From Dipteris shenzhenensis (Eukaryota; Polypodiophyta; Polypodiopsida; Gleicheniales), in the NCBI GenBank assembly GCA_047967505.1, contig CM106538.1: a DNA stretch of 64,000 nt; one strand, 5' to 3'. Positions within the stretch are counted from its first letter, which is position 1. Every line of letters begins with the position of its first letter. Shown here one piece after another: positions 21,901 to 33,400 of this stretch. Made by a program: the position numbers and the translations under genes. A model generated the notes under the pieces. That model worked only from the letters and a program-made list of their open reading frames with translations, did not search any database and was not told the origin of the DNA.

Positions 21901-24900
21901 CAAGGAAATTATGCATCTTGTATTAGACAGGGTGATGACAGAAATGAGCATCTGTTTATGGTGCAGCACATGACCAATTCTGTGACAAGTGCAGAAGAAA
22001 GCAATGATGTGTGCTATGTTAACTCAGATGCATCAAACCACATGACAAGTCATGCAGAATGGATGCAGGATGCAAGGAAAATGGAAAGACTAGGATTTGT
22101 GGAGATTGGTGATGATACTGCACATCCTATTATGCAGATTGGTAAAATTCCTTTGTCTATGCAAGATGGAAAAAAGAAATACTTGTCTGATGTATTTCAT
22201 GTCCCGAACATCACCAAGAACCTGGTTTCGATTGGTCAAATGGTTGAGTAGTGCTTGCAGGTCAGATTTAATCCTCATGGATGCTTTGTTGAGGATATGA
22301 AAAATAACGGTCGCTTGATAGCAAAAGGAAAGAAGAAGGCCAAGATGTTTATGTTGGATGCAGATATGCCTGAATTGAGTGCAGCAATGTTTGCACATGG
22401 GACCGGTGTAGTTGCAAATATTGCTATCTAGCATAAACGCATTGGTCATGTTAATGTACAGTGACTTAAATCAATGCAGGCCCAAAATATTATTGCAAGA
22501 TTGCCTAAATTCAAGGTTGCAAAAATGCATAAGGTATGTGAAGCCTGTCAATTTGGAAAACAAGCAAGGAAACCATTTCCTAGGCATGGTCAAGAGAGTA
22601 AGAAGCCATTGGAATTAATCCACTCTGATGTGTGGACCACTAAAGCTACATCTATTGGAGGTTGTCATTATTTTGTCACTTTTATTGATGACTACAGCAA
22701 AAAAGTTTGGGTGTATTTTATGAAAAAGAAAAGTGAAGTGTTTGGGCATTTCAAAGCTTTTAAAGCTATTGTTGAAAAAGAAACAGGCCTGCAAATAAAA
22801 TGCCTAAGGTCAGATGGAGGGGGAGAGTACCTCTCAAATGAGTCTGCAAGGTTCTTACAGGAGCATGGCATAAAGCAACAATATTCATGCAATCATACCC
22901 CACAGCAAAATGGACTTGCAGAAAGGAAAAACAGGCATATTGGAGAGGTATCTTGGGCCATGCTAAATGAAAAAGACCTACCAGATTATTACTGGGCTAA
23001 AGCAGTTGCTACAACAGTTTACATAATGAATAGGACTCCCACTGCAGCAATACATGGCATGACGCCAGAGGAGATGTATACTGGTAGGAAACCAGATATT
23101 TCTCATTTGAAAATTTTTGGTTACATTGCTTATGTTCATGTGCCAGATGAGTTAAGGTCCAAGTTGGATCCAAAAGCTAAGAAGTGCATCTTTATTGGTT
23201 ATTCTCTGCAGCAGAAAGGGTATAGATGCTATAACCCTTCTACTTGTAAGTTTACAGTGAGCAGAGATGTTTTTTATGAGATGAGCAGCTGGTATAAACC
23301 AGTAAATGTGATGATTGATGTAGATGCACAAAATGGTAATGCTGCATAGAATTCACAGCAGCAATCACAAAATATTAGTGGACCTGTAGTGTCCTCTAGC
23401 AGTGGTTCACATACTTCACCATGGACAGGCAGATTGAGATCAAGAGAATCTCCTCAAAGTAATGCAGATAGTGGTACGTAGGTATCACAAAAAGGAAAAG
23501 AGAAGGTAGATCAGCCCATGTTTGATGTGAATGCAAGTCACTCTTATGTGGATGGTGAATCTAATGGCTCAGAACAGAGCATTGATGATGAGTTAGGTAT
23601 TCCTTCTATTGTTACACTTGGAGTAAGGAAGACCAGGGATGTTTTGAGAGCATCTGGAAGTGAGCCTATTTTGTGCAGGTCTACCAGAGCTAGATATCCT
23701 GTGGATAGGCTGAAATATGATGGATTTACAGCCATTCACTATGCCTATATGGTCAAAGTGATACAAGAACCAAAACCCACTTCTTTTGAGCAAGCCATGG
23801 GAAAAGAAAAATGGGAGAAAGCCATGGATGAAGAAATGGATGTCTTGGAAGCAAATGCTACATGGGAATTGGTGCCTTTGCCTAAAGACAAGAATGCAAT
23901 TGGCTGTAAGTGGGTTTATAAGGTGAAGCACAATGCAAATGGTTCTGTGAACAGATACAAGGCAAGATTAGTTGTCAAGGGATATGCACAGACATATGGC
24001 ATTAATTATGAAGAAACATTCAGTCCGGTTGCAAGGATGGCAACCGTAAGAGCAATCATTGCTATGGCTGCATCAAAGGGATGGTCTTTACATCAGATGG
24101 ATGTAAAGAATGCCTTCTTGCATGGTGATTTGCAAGAAGAGGTCTTTATGGAGCAACCACCAGGTTATGTTCATGCTGTTCATCCTAAGTTTGTTTGTAG
24201 GTTGAAGAAAGCCTTATATGGCTTGAAGCAAGCACCTAGAGCATGGTCTAACAAGATAGCATAGTATCTTGTCACTATTGGCTTTCAAATTTCCACGGCA
24301 GATTTCTCACTTTATGTGAGAAAAACAGAGAAAGGTATTATGCTGCTTGTCATTTATGTTGATGATTTAATCATCACAGGTGATGAAGATATCCTTCATG
24401 TGGAAATGCTATTGAAGCAGAAGTTTGAGATGAAGGATTTGGGAGAGCTACGTTACTTCTTGGGCATTGAGGTGATTAGATCACCAAGTGGGATACAGCT
24501 CTTGTAGAGGCAGTATGGATTGGACATGCTATCCAAATATGGGATGACAGGCTGTAAGCCTATTTTAGTTCCTTTGGAGTAGAATGTGAAGCTAAGCACA
24601 GATGCAGGTGGGGTGCAGGTGAGCTTCTGGAAGACCCTACTATGTACAGACGCATAGTAGGAAGTTTGATTTATATGACTATTACCAGGCCAAATTTGAG
24701 CTATGCTGTTGGATTGGTAAGTCAATTTATGCAGGCTCCAAGGAAACCGCATTTGGATGCGGCTAGATGCATACTCAGGTATGTGAAGTCCACATTGCGG
24801 TATGGACTATTTTATGAGGTTGGGGTTCAGATACAGTTGCATGGATACACTAATTCTGATTGGGCTGGTAGTATTTCTGATAGATGATCTACCAGTGGAT

Positions 24901-25361
24901 ATGTGTTCTCTTTTGGGAGTGCTGCAGTCACTTGGAGCAGCAAGAAACAGCCTACAGTTGCCTTATCGAGCACAGAGGCTGAGTACATGGGTGCAGCAAT
25001 GGTTGCATGTGAGGTAGCTTGGTTGCCTAAGCTACTTTATGATATGCATCAGTCTACAGATGGGCCAGTTGTCATTTATTGTGACAACATGAGCAGTATA
25101 CACTTGGCAAATAACCCAGTCTACCATGCTAGAACAAAGCACATTGAGATACATTATCACTATGTGTGGGAGAAGGTTTTACTAGGTCTTATTGATCTAG
25201 TTTATGTCAGCATAGAGGATCAAGTAGCTGACCTATTCATGAAGGCATTAGGCACAGAGAAGCTGCACAAGTTCAAAGACCTGCTTGGTGTGCAGGAATT
25301 GGGATTGAGCTCAAGGGGGAGTGTTGAGATATCGAGCTCCACTCATGATATGCCAGGGTGA
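21901..25361 (+). pseudogene. Copia-2 pol (protease, integrase, RT, RNase H)
   Basis: The protease site reads YVNSDASNHMTSH where DSGAS-H is expected, so its catalytic Asp-Ser-Gly is altered. The pre-integrase region has CEACQFGKQARK. The integrase shows HSDVW, FIDDYSKK and RSDGGGEYLS, the D-D-E residues. RT (23.8-24.5 kb) has [24 protein letters not shown] and YVDD. RNase H (24.84-25.3 kb) has NSDWAGS, SSTEAEYMG, YCDNMSS and HIEIHYHYV. In-frame stops are at 22249, 22429, 22462, 23347, 23479, 24262, 24505, 24580 and 24885, with a frameshift near 24615. Domains are otherwise well kept, so decay is mainly point stops. Confidence 0.9.
25308..25321 (+). other. Polypurine tract of copia-2
   Basis: AGCTCAAGGGGGAG directly before the right LTR. 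Confidence 0.8.
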
Positions 25362-25674
25362 CCGTTGTGCATTTATGTCACCGACTTGTTAGCCGCAGAT
25401 GCGGTTGGTATACCGCCCATGAATAATAGCTAGATGACAGCTATCCTTATGTACTCTAGTTCGTGGCTCAGTTAGTATGCCACCTTAGTTAGCTGAGTTT
25501 GGTTTGAGACCCACATATAGGGTTCTTCTATTTCTTTGTACTAGAGTTCTTTTTGGCTTTCACAACTAAGAAGAGGAAAACTATTTTTAGCCTCCACCTT
25601 GGTGTGTATTCCCCTATTGTGTATGTGAGAAAGCCGCAAGTGAGCTTCCTTCCTTCTCTCCCACTATCTTCACA
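25322..25674 (+). repeat. 3' LTR of copia-2
   Basis: 353 bp, the same length as the 5' copy, about 96% identical by eye, followed by the CACCA duplication. Confidence 0.95.
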
Positions 25675-26098
25675 CACCATGCTTTTTTTTGCTCTCTAAT
25701 TGTCCTCCACATCCCTTCTCTACCCTAATTCCTTTTGCCCTTTGATCTTGTCGTACATCCCTCTACCTGCCCATAATTCTCTTTGCCTTGATCCTCAAGT
25801 TTTTCCTATTCCTTCTATCTTGTCTACTCTCTAAACATCCTGAACACCCTTTGTCGGGTCACTACTACTATTAGTCTCTGTCACAATTCCACTTATGCCC
25901 TCCTTGTACCACTTCTCTTATTCTCTCCCTGTACTAATGCCCTCCTTGTACTACTTTCTCCCAACTCTCTCCGCATTTCTTCCTATATAACTCCCATTCC
26001 TTATATCTCCACCCTTTTAGTTCCTAGTTTACCTTTCAGCCTAGTTTTGTTGTAATCCTCCTACTCACTCACTCACACATGCATGCACACTACACACA
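25675..26098. other. CT-rich unassigned sequence
   Basis: Pyrimidine-rich sequence with a small internal repetition (GCCCTCCTTGTACTACT-like at about 25897 and 25948). No gene recognised. Confidence 0.35.
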
Positions 26099-26376
26099 CT
26101 TTTTTATTGAGATCCATGTATGTTTATATTACAAGAGGAAGTGCCCAAAACATGCAATTACAATATCAAAAAATTTAATAAGATAAGTAAAAAATGTAAC
26201 TCTATCAGGTGAATAGATAGGCAACCATAAGGGATTACCTGAGTGACATCCAAAGATAGTGAAACATGGATTGCCTGAGTGGAATCCAGAGATATTGAAA
26301 CATGGAAGAAGACTGTGTGTGTGTGTGTGGTGGATGAGAGTGCGCACACACACACACGCACACACACACACACACA
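26099..26376 (-). repeat. LINE 3'-tail sequence with GT/CA microsatellites
   Basis: Starts with a T run followed by GATCCATGTATGTTTATATT, which recurs at about 57,880-58,030 with the following 130 bp (GGCAACCATAAGGGATTACC-like block). Read on the minus strand it ends in poly(A), as a LINE 3' end does. A (GT)n run at about 26313-26329 and a (CA)n run at about 26344-26375 face each other. Confidence 0.55.
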
Positions 26377-27569
26377 TATATTTTTTTAAAGTGAAAACTT
26401 AGTGCTTTATATTACAAGATAGCAATCCCATAAAAAAACTGGTAAGCTAAAAGATTACATCAAGAGAAAATCTCCATAGGATAAATATACATCATGATCT
26501 ATGCAGTGAGTTTGTAGACAATCAAAAAACGATTGCTGCAAAGAACGACATAAGAAAACAAAAGTTGAAAAAGCTGGATCACCAAAGACTCTATGGTTTC
26601 TATATTTCTAGAGAGTCCAAAGTGCCCAATAGCAAACCTAGGTAAAGAACAAATCAAAATCCAACCGTCGAGGATAGATCCCAAACAACCAGAAAAGCTT
26701 GCCAAAAGAAGCCTAAGGAAATATTAGTCTATCTCTGCCAAAGGATGCTCAAGATATAAGATACAGATAACCTCGAAGCTCTTATCTACGACAAATAGCT
26801 GGAGCAATACGTCTGCATGATAAAAGTTGTCCAAATGGAACAAACCCCAATAGAACATGCCATAGAAAAACCTGTTGTCATAGAGAGACCTTGGCCAAAT
26901 CTATTTCAATCTTTTTGTCCATCATTTGGAGGATGCAAACACAAATTCTGATTAGCCCTGTTTGATGCCCAGGGTGGAGATAGCAAAACTTTATATAAAG
27001 AGGAGACTGTTATATGAGACAGCTTCAAAGGACAAATGGACGAGTGTACTGGAAGAAGAGTCCAATTATAAAGCCTGTCTTGAAGCTCTAAAGGTGGAAA
27101 TGGCTGAAATGGTTGAAGCATCTGAGTAATGACGTGCCATACAGGATGATAGAGCATTCCCAAACCATATTTTCCAGTAGCCAAAGGGAAGGATAAAAGA
27201 GTGCCATCGATGAATGACATCTGCCACATAGGAAATCCCTTTTGAATTAAGAAAATACGAGTGTTTGAACTCATGTAAAGCCAATGGCTGAGAAAAAACC
27301 CTAGACCAGTGGAGGCTCTCAACTCTTAAAGAGTTACCCTTCAAGGAATCCTGGCCATGCCAAGCCAGATGTGAGAGAATATGTTTCCAATCCAAAAACA
27401 TTTTGGGTAACAATAGGGCAACCTTGACCTTGCCTTCAATACTACCCAACAGAAAATCCCACTGACTAGGTTGCAAATAGCCAAAAGCAGGAGTGGTAAG
27501 TTGAAGAAGCGAGTAGCGCATCATTGTAGCCCAAGGATGATCACCATGTAGAAACACACACACACACAC
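26377..27569 (-). pseudogene. LINE-C relic, copy 2 (left arm)
   Basis: Minus-strand ORF2 3' half. Longest open piece 27569-27066 with WDFLLGSIEGKVKVALLLPK, HLAWHGQDSLKGNSLRVESL and LPFGYWKIWFGNALSS. Further 3', near 26900-26780, it carries the zinc-finger-RVT-like segment in broken frames. A poly(A) end appears as the T run at 26381-26387 on the plus strand. The RT core is missing (5'-truncated). It is the mirror copy of the LINE at 28.65-29.5 kb. Confidence 0.7.
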
Positions 27570-27883
27570 ATTTTGATTAGTAAATGTATCTCACACACAC
27601 AGACACGTATTTCTTTACACACACACAGATGTATACTACCCCAACTATGAATTATTCTTATGTATCCCCCATGAAATCTCCCCTTTACACTCTTTTTAAC
27701 CACCCCATACACCAAGCCCACTAATCGTCACATACCTCCTCTAATCCCTTCTCAACCCATGCATTCATTTGCTCCTTCTCCTTACTCCACGTGTGACTTT
27801 TGTTACTTAAACTTTTTTTAATTATCTAAGAATCCGTATGGTTGTCTATATTCCTAGATAAAGTGATAACAAGCCGGGGAAAA
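26730..27883. repeat. Inverted duplication, left arm
   Basis: Inverted homologue of 28175-29525. The inner end AAAGTGATAACAAGC...GGGGAAAA mirrors TTTTCCCC.GCTTGTTATCAC at 28175. Homology runs through the flank, an (AC)n stretch and the LINE-C segment. Outer limit approximate. Confidence 0.75.
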
Positions 27884-27889
27884 TAGGCA

Positions 27890-28147
27890 TTACCTGTCTA
27901 TTCAAATGTAACTATGATGTTCTAACACTTACTTTGGATGGTAGCAGGTAAGTGGACCCCGAACTGGGAACCTGGACTACCTCAGGATTCGACATCTTTT
28001 TTCAATATTATGTTTGTCAAACTCAATATTACTAAAAATTCTTAATTTTGGTCAATTTTTTTGCAAACTCTAGTTGTTGCATTTTTCAACTTAGATGTCT
28101 CAAACATTTTTTCCTTATATGTTTCCCTTTTTTTACTTTTTATCCAC
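27890..28147 (+). repeat. Direct repeat D1
   Basis: About 255 bp, homologous in the same orientation to 29529-29785 (shared CAAATGTAACTATGAT, TTATGTTTGTCAAACTCAAT and CAAACTCTAGTTGTTGCATT). D1 is the spacer of the inverted duplication and D2 lies just outside its right arm. Confidence 0.75.
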
Positions 28148-28174
28148 CCGTCGAAGATATATCCCAGCCTAATG

Positions 28175-29525
28175 TTTTCCCCAGCTTGTTATCACTTTAT
28201 CTAGGAATATAGACAGCCATATGGATTCTTAGATAATTTAAAAAAAGTTTAAGTCACACATGGAGTAAGGAGCAAATGAATGCATGGGTTGAGAAGGGAT
28301 TAGAGGAGGTATGTGACGATTAGTGGACTTGGTGTATGGGGTGGCTAAAAAGAGAGTGCAAAGGAGAGATTTCATGGGGGGCACCTAAAATAATAATTCA
28401 TAGTTGGGGAAGTATACATGTGTATAAGTGTTTCTTGCATGAGGAAGATTTGGATGTTTCTTGCATTCTGCTTTTCTTTTACTATTTCTGATGGAGAGGG
28501 CATTGGCTCTTTTCTCAAGCACTGCCCTATTGTAAAATGGATGTTTCATAATATAATTTTCTTAGTTTCACAAAAAAAAAGCAAGTGTGTGTGCGGGTAA
28601 AGAAATAAGTGTCTGTGTGTGTGAGATACAATTATTAAAATCAAAATTTGTGTGTGTTTGTTTCTACATGGTGATCACCCTTGGGTTGCAATGATGCACT
28701 ACTTACTTCTTCAACTTACTATTCCTGCTTTTGTTTATTGGCAACCCACTCAATGGGATTTTCTGTTGGCAAGATTGAAGGCAAGGTCAAGGTTACCCTA
28801 TTGTTACTCAAATGTTTTTGGATTGGAAACATATTCTCTCACATCTGGCTTGGCATGGCCGGGATTCCTTGCAGGGTAACTCTTTGAGAGCTGAGAGCAT
28901 CCATTGGTTAAGGGTTTTTTCTTAGCCATTAGCTTTACAAGAGCCTAGATGCTCTTATTTTCTTAATTCAAAAGGGATTTCCTCTGTGGCAAATGTCATT
29001 CATATGATGTCACTCTTTTATCCTTCCCTTTGGCTACTAGAAAATATGGTTTGGCAATGCACTATCGTCCTGTATGGCACGTCATTACTCGGATGCTTTA
29101 ACCATTTCAGCTAGTACCACCTTTAGAGCTTCAAGACAGGGTTTAGGATTGGACTCTTCTTCTAGTATACTCGTCCATTTGTCCTTTGAAGCTATCTCAT
29201 ATAAGAGTCTCCTCTTTATATAAGTTTTATTGTCTCCATCCTAGGCATCAAACAAGGCTAATCACATTTTGTGTTTGCATCCTCCAGTCAAATGGTGGAC
29301 AAAAAGATTGAAATAGATTTGGCACTCCAAGGTCTCTCTACAACAACAGGTCTTTCTATGGCATGTTCTATTAGGGGTTGTTCCAATTGGATAGCTTTTA
29401 TTATGCAGACGTATTACTCCAGCTATTTGTCATCGGTGTTTAGCTCCGAGGGAATCTATGTCTCATATGTTTTGACACAGAGCTTCTTGGGCATCCTTCG
29501 ACAAAGACTAAGAATCAGATTTACT
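28175..29525. repeat. Inverted duplication, right arm
   Basis: Mirror of 26730-27883, with small indels making it longer. Most positions compared by eye match, with scattered substitutions. Confidence 0.75.
28652..29525 (+). pseudogene. LINE-C relic, copy 3 (right arm)
   Basis: Plus-strand counterpart of copy 2: HGDHPWVAMMHYLLLQLT near the start, then IWLGMAGIPCR, and near 29,390-29,450 CRRITPAICHRCLAPRE-like Cys residues of the C-terminal zinc motif in a broken frame. Stops throughout. It reads outward from the centre of the inverted duplication. Confidence 0.65.
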
Positions 29526-29528
29526 TAG

Positions 29529-29785
29529 TGCCTGTCTACCCAAATGTAACTATGATATTCTAATACCTACTTTGTTTGGATGGTGGCATGTTAGTGGACA
29601 CCGACCTTGAAACCTGGATTGCCCTAGGATTTGACATCTTTTTTCAATATTATGTTTGTCAAACTCAATATCATTAAAAATTCTTAAATTTGGTCAAATT
29701 TTTTGCAAACTCTAGTTGTTGCATTTTCCAACTTAGATGTCTCAAACATTTTTTCCTTATATGTTTTTCTTTTTCACTTTTTATC
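29529..29785 (+). repeat. Direct repeat D2
   Basis: Second copy of D1, at the right border of the inverted duplication. Confidence 0.75.
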
Positions 29786-32700
29786 CAATTGATGGAATTA
29801 ATTGTACTAAAGAGCTAGCTTGAAGCACCATAACTATAGCTCCAAGGGAATGAAATACAACTGGCAAAAACTTTCCCTAATGAACAAATGTTGAAAAGGT
29901 GTAGATAGAGGTTAAAAGGAAGGGCAACAAGCTTAAGTCCTAGAGGGGTGGGACACATGGATGCATGTAAAGAGGGTTTTGGAGCTCTCAACTTCCATGT
30001 CCTTTTGAAGTCATTGTTACAGCTTGCCTTTGGAAAAAACGGACGTCCTCAGGGCTGATGTAATGGGGTGAGGATTGGATGAATGGGTAGCCATTCATTA
30101 ATCACAAGATACAAGGCCAACTTGATACCTTTTGGAGGTTTGTCCATCTCATGTGCATGCATCACCAAGAAAGGAAAGAGAAGAAGAAATACAAGAAGGA
30201 GAGAGAGAGAGTTTGTGAGGTTGTGAGTATGAGTGTGAATGATATTGTGAATGTGAGTGTGTTTGAGTGCAGTAGCACTCAGCTCTTGGGTTTTTTTTCA
30301 TACTTAATAGAAGTATTTTTATGAAAAAGAAGAAAGGGTCAACCTCTAGCCCTCATTGACATGTAATGAAAGCAATACCCTTGATATTTGCAACAAGGAT
30401 TGGGTCCGATGGACCTTGTGTTGTGTCTTTCATTCATTATTTTTTCCCTCTAAAAAACAAGATCATTAAAAATAAGATTATGTTTTAAGTTAGTAATTAT
30501 GAGCTCTATGACAATAAGATAAGTTAAAATGCAAATCCATTAGGACATCGACTAATAAAAGGAGCTTTTCTTTTTAACTTTAATAAATCCAATTTGCACA
30601 AGTATGTCCCCAAGATGTTGAAAAAATAGAAATTCCTATTAATTAGTTGTGTAGAAAAGAAGAGGGGTAAAAAGGGAGATGGCAAGGCCATGATTAAACT
30701 AAGGGATAAAGGGGGGAGGCAAGGAGTATCAATTAAAGAATATTGGAGATGAAGAAGGACCCACAGAGGTGAGATTAGGGAGGGACCACTCATGAAACCT
30801 TAAAGAGGAAGGAAAATGGACTAGAATATTATATTTATATTTAGGGATGCTATCTTTAACCTATTAATCATGCACAAGGGAAAAAAAAGGGAGGATTGAG
30901 GAGGTGTCCACGTGTCAACATTTAACGATTGAACTATTTAATGATGAATGAACGATCTACATTTGAAGATTCTATGATTGACAATTGACATTTGGCATTT
31001 TGACGTTTGCATTACAAGCCTCCAATACCTACATCACTGAAACACAGATCAAGTGGCAAGTCGAGAAGTTCATCCATTTCATTCGATTGATATTGGGATG
31101 CTACCAACATTAAAGCCTAGCTTTTGCCAAAATGGTGGCAGACAATAGTACAGATACGCAGTTTGGTTTTGTTAGGAATGACACTCTGAAAACAGGCTCC
31201 ACGCAAGAGGAAATACATTCATATCCATGAGGATTGGTGCAAAGAGCACCTAAAATTGTTGCAGTTGAGTGATGGTTGGAATAGCAAATGGAGAGAGAGG
31301 ATGCGAGGGGTGTACAGGTAGAATCGTGGAGGAAGTTGATGTCAAGAGACTACAAGCAACTGTGCAACAACAGATCACTTGAACTATGCTTGCATCTCAT
31401 CTTGCGTATTCTCTTGCAACAATAAATCTCTTGCACTAAAATAATAAGAGGGAAGAAGCATGGGCAATGGATTGATGAAGCTTGGATGCGTGTCTCAATT
31501 TTACATAAATGTTATGAGCAGTGAATCGTGATTAGTGATTGACAAGCAACAATGACATTCTGCATTAACAGGAAGGGCGCATGAGGGAGGGGAGGGTTGA
31601 GTAGGTGGCGCACAGTGGGGTGGGGGATACAAGGGGAAGAGGGGAGGGGTTTCTCCATCATGGCAAGTGCCAAGGAAGTGGAATTGTCTATAAAGCAGCT
31701 GGTATTGGATCTTGGAACAATAAAATGATTCGCAGTAGGCATATTAGAGGTGCAAGATTTCATGTCATAGCTGAAGATGATTCGACGATGGTGGAGGGAC
31801 AGGATGCATTGCATGGCATATAACTTCTTCTCATTTTCCTTTGAAGATTGGAGAATCGAAATATTACTGTCGATCACTCGAATCAAAATATTATTGTTGA
31901 TCACTCTTCTTAAAGGAGGATGTAGCTTTGAGATCAAAACCTCGTCAATCGATTTTTAATCACTTTTTACTATTTTTGCCCATCACAAGTAGAAGCAGGA
32001 GATGAATGCAAAAGATTTTGAATCTTTAACTATCGCTAATGCAATTGTTGGGTGTCCATGGCAAAGAGATGAATGGGATGGAGCCTTGAAACTGAGTGTT
32101 GAATTGTAGAAAAGTTTGTGGAAGTTGGACTATTGAAGAAAGTTGGGGATCTGATCCATGGAGGTGCAACAACATTTAGCATCACTTCGATTGAGATAAA
32201 GGGTGTATATTTGGTTTGGCAACACAATAGTGGGCACTGCAACTATCTTTGTGCACGACCTCTACTTATGTTTGATGATGCCACACTATTAAGTATGGTA
32301 AATAAAGATCGACAGGACCTTCTAGGAGTTCACAAATGAATAACCGAATAGATGTATTAAGTCTATTTTTAAATTCAGGTGCGACGGGTCTTCTTTTTGT
32401 TGCTATAGATGCTCAAGCAGATAGCTTGACAAGAGTTCTTCATGCTTCTTTTGAGCTCTCTATGATGGTTGGGACATCATCATTTGGAACAAGTCGTCGA
32501 TGCCGAAATTTGCAAAAGCTTGCAAGACAAAAGTCTACAAATCGACCTCTTGAAGCTCAGGATGATGTCAAGCTTCTCCATTGCTCCTTCAGAGTAGGCA
32601 TACGGCAAACGGAAGCCAAAAATTCCTAAATGATTCATTGCTACTTAAAGTTGCAAAATAGGCAACAAAATGAGAAACCATAGGCAGGTGCTTGGTGAAC

Positions 32701-33119
32701 ATGGGCTAGTCGAATCTTCGTTGCAATCTATGGCGATGCACCTTTCATTAAAGTAATAGAGCTTTGAGGTAGCAATAGTAGCAGATAGTCTCTCAAATAT
32801 GGTGCATAGAATGGAGAATTGTTGTAAAGGAACTTTGAGGTTTCGGACGGTTGTCAGGCCTTGAAATGGAATCATCACTTGCTGGGAAGCATAGCTACCA
32901 CCATGAACTCCCCTCTCGATGCCTTCATAGAGGAGCATCATATGCATGATGACAACTACAAAATTTGCCCTTCCAGTGAGGATGGTGAGGTGGATAGAAT
33001 TCTACATCCACCTTGCAGAGAAGGAGTAGAGCATTTGTGAGTCAATAATCACTTCTTTACGCCAAAGTACTTGGGGAAACCTTCAGCGAAGAAGCTATGT
33101 GGTTGGTTGTAGTATTGTG
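29786..33119. other. Unassigned sequence, 29.8-33.1 kb
   Basis: No intact gene recognised. 30,205-30,270 is a GA/GT-rich low-complexity stretch (GTGAGTATGAGTGTGAATG-like). From 31.5 kb the sequence is less AT-rich and has short plus-strand frames (31605-31823, 32118-32629) that could be upstream parts of the kinase relic at 33.1 kb, but they show no motif that can be named. Confidence 0.3.
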
Positions 33120-33400
33120 AACAAAGAAGATTAGAGGATCTATGTTGGTCTACGATTTCATGCCGAATGGGATGCTACATGGTCACATGATGAGAGAGCA
33201 AAAGGAGTAGGGGGAACAGGAGCTCTCCCATGGTAGATCAAGGTCAAGATTGCACTAGAAGTAGCAAGGGGAGAGGGATGTCCCAAATCATCAATCACAA
33301 TATCAAGAGCTACCACAATATGTTCTAGATGGAGGATGGACCTCAAGAGTGTTTGATTTGGGCTTCTTACCAAAGGCGATTAAGCTCATGTGGATTGTGA
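33120..33400 (+). pseudogene. Receptor-like protein kinase fragment
   Basis: MLVYDFMPNGMLHGHMM (33142-33192) matches the hinge of plant receptor-like kinases (LVYE-MPNG-L--HL). Further on, in shifted frames, come VKIALEVARGEG (about 33241), INHNIKSYHNMF where IHRDIKSSNILL is expected (about 33289-33325), and DGGWTSRVFDLGF where a DFG motif is expected (33332-33370). The W-T-x-R-V spacing is like CRINKLY4-type kinases, but too little remains to be sure. The HRD Asp is lost and stops and frameshifts intervene, so it is non-functional. No introns separate these blocks. Confidence 0.5.

Larger units (their letters stand above)
20231..25674 (+). mobile_element. Full-length Ty1/copia retrotransposon, copia-2
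   Basis: A 5,444-bp element with 353-bp LTRs (20231-20583, 25322-25674), both TGTTGAGATATCGAGC...ATCTTCACA, and a perfect 5-bp target-site duplication CACCA (20226-20230, 25675-25679). The primer-binding site TGGTATCAGAGC follows the left LTR and a purine tract precedes the right. Gag, protease, integrase, RT and RNase H are in copia order but broken by 12 stops and at least three frameshifts. The LTRs differ at about 14 sites by eye, mostly transitions, so the insertion is old compared with the gag-only element at 9.4-15.8 kb. Confidence 0.95.

Noticed and set aside
20231-25674. Copia-2 as an active element
   Set aside because: Twelve in-frame stops and at least three frameshifts; protease DSG changed.
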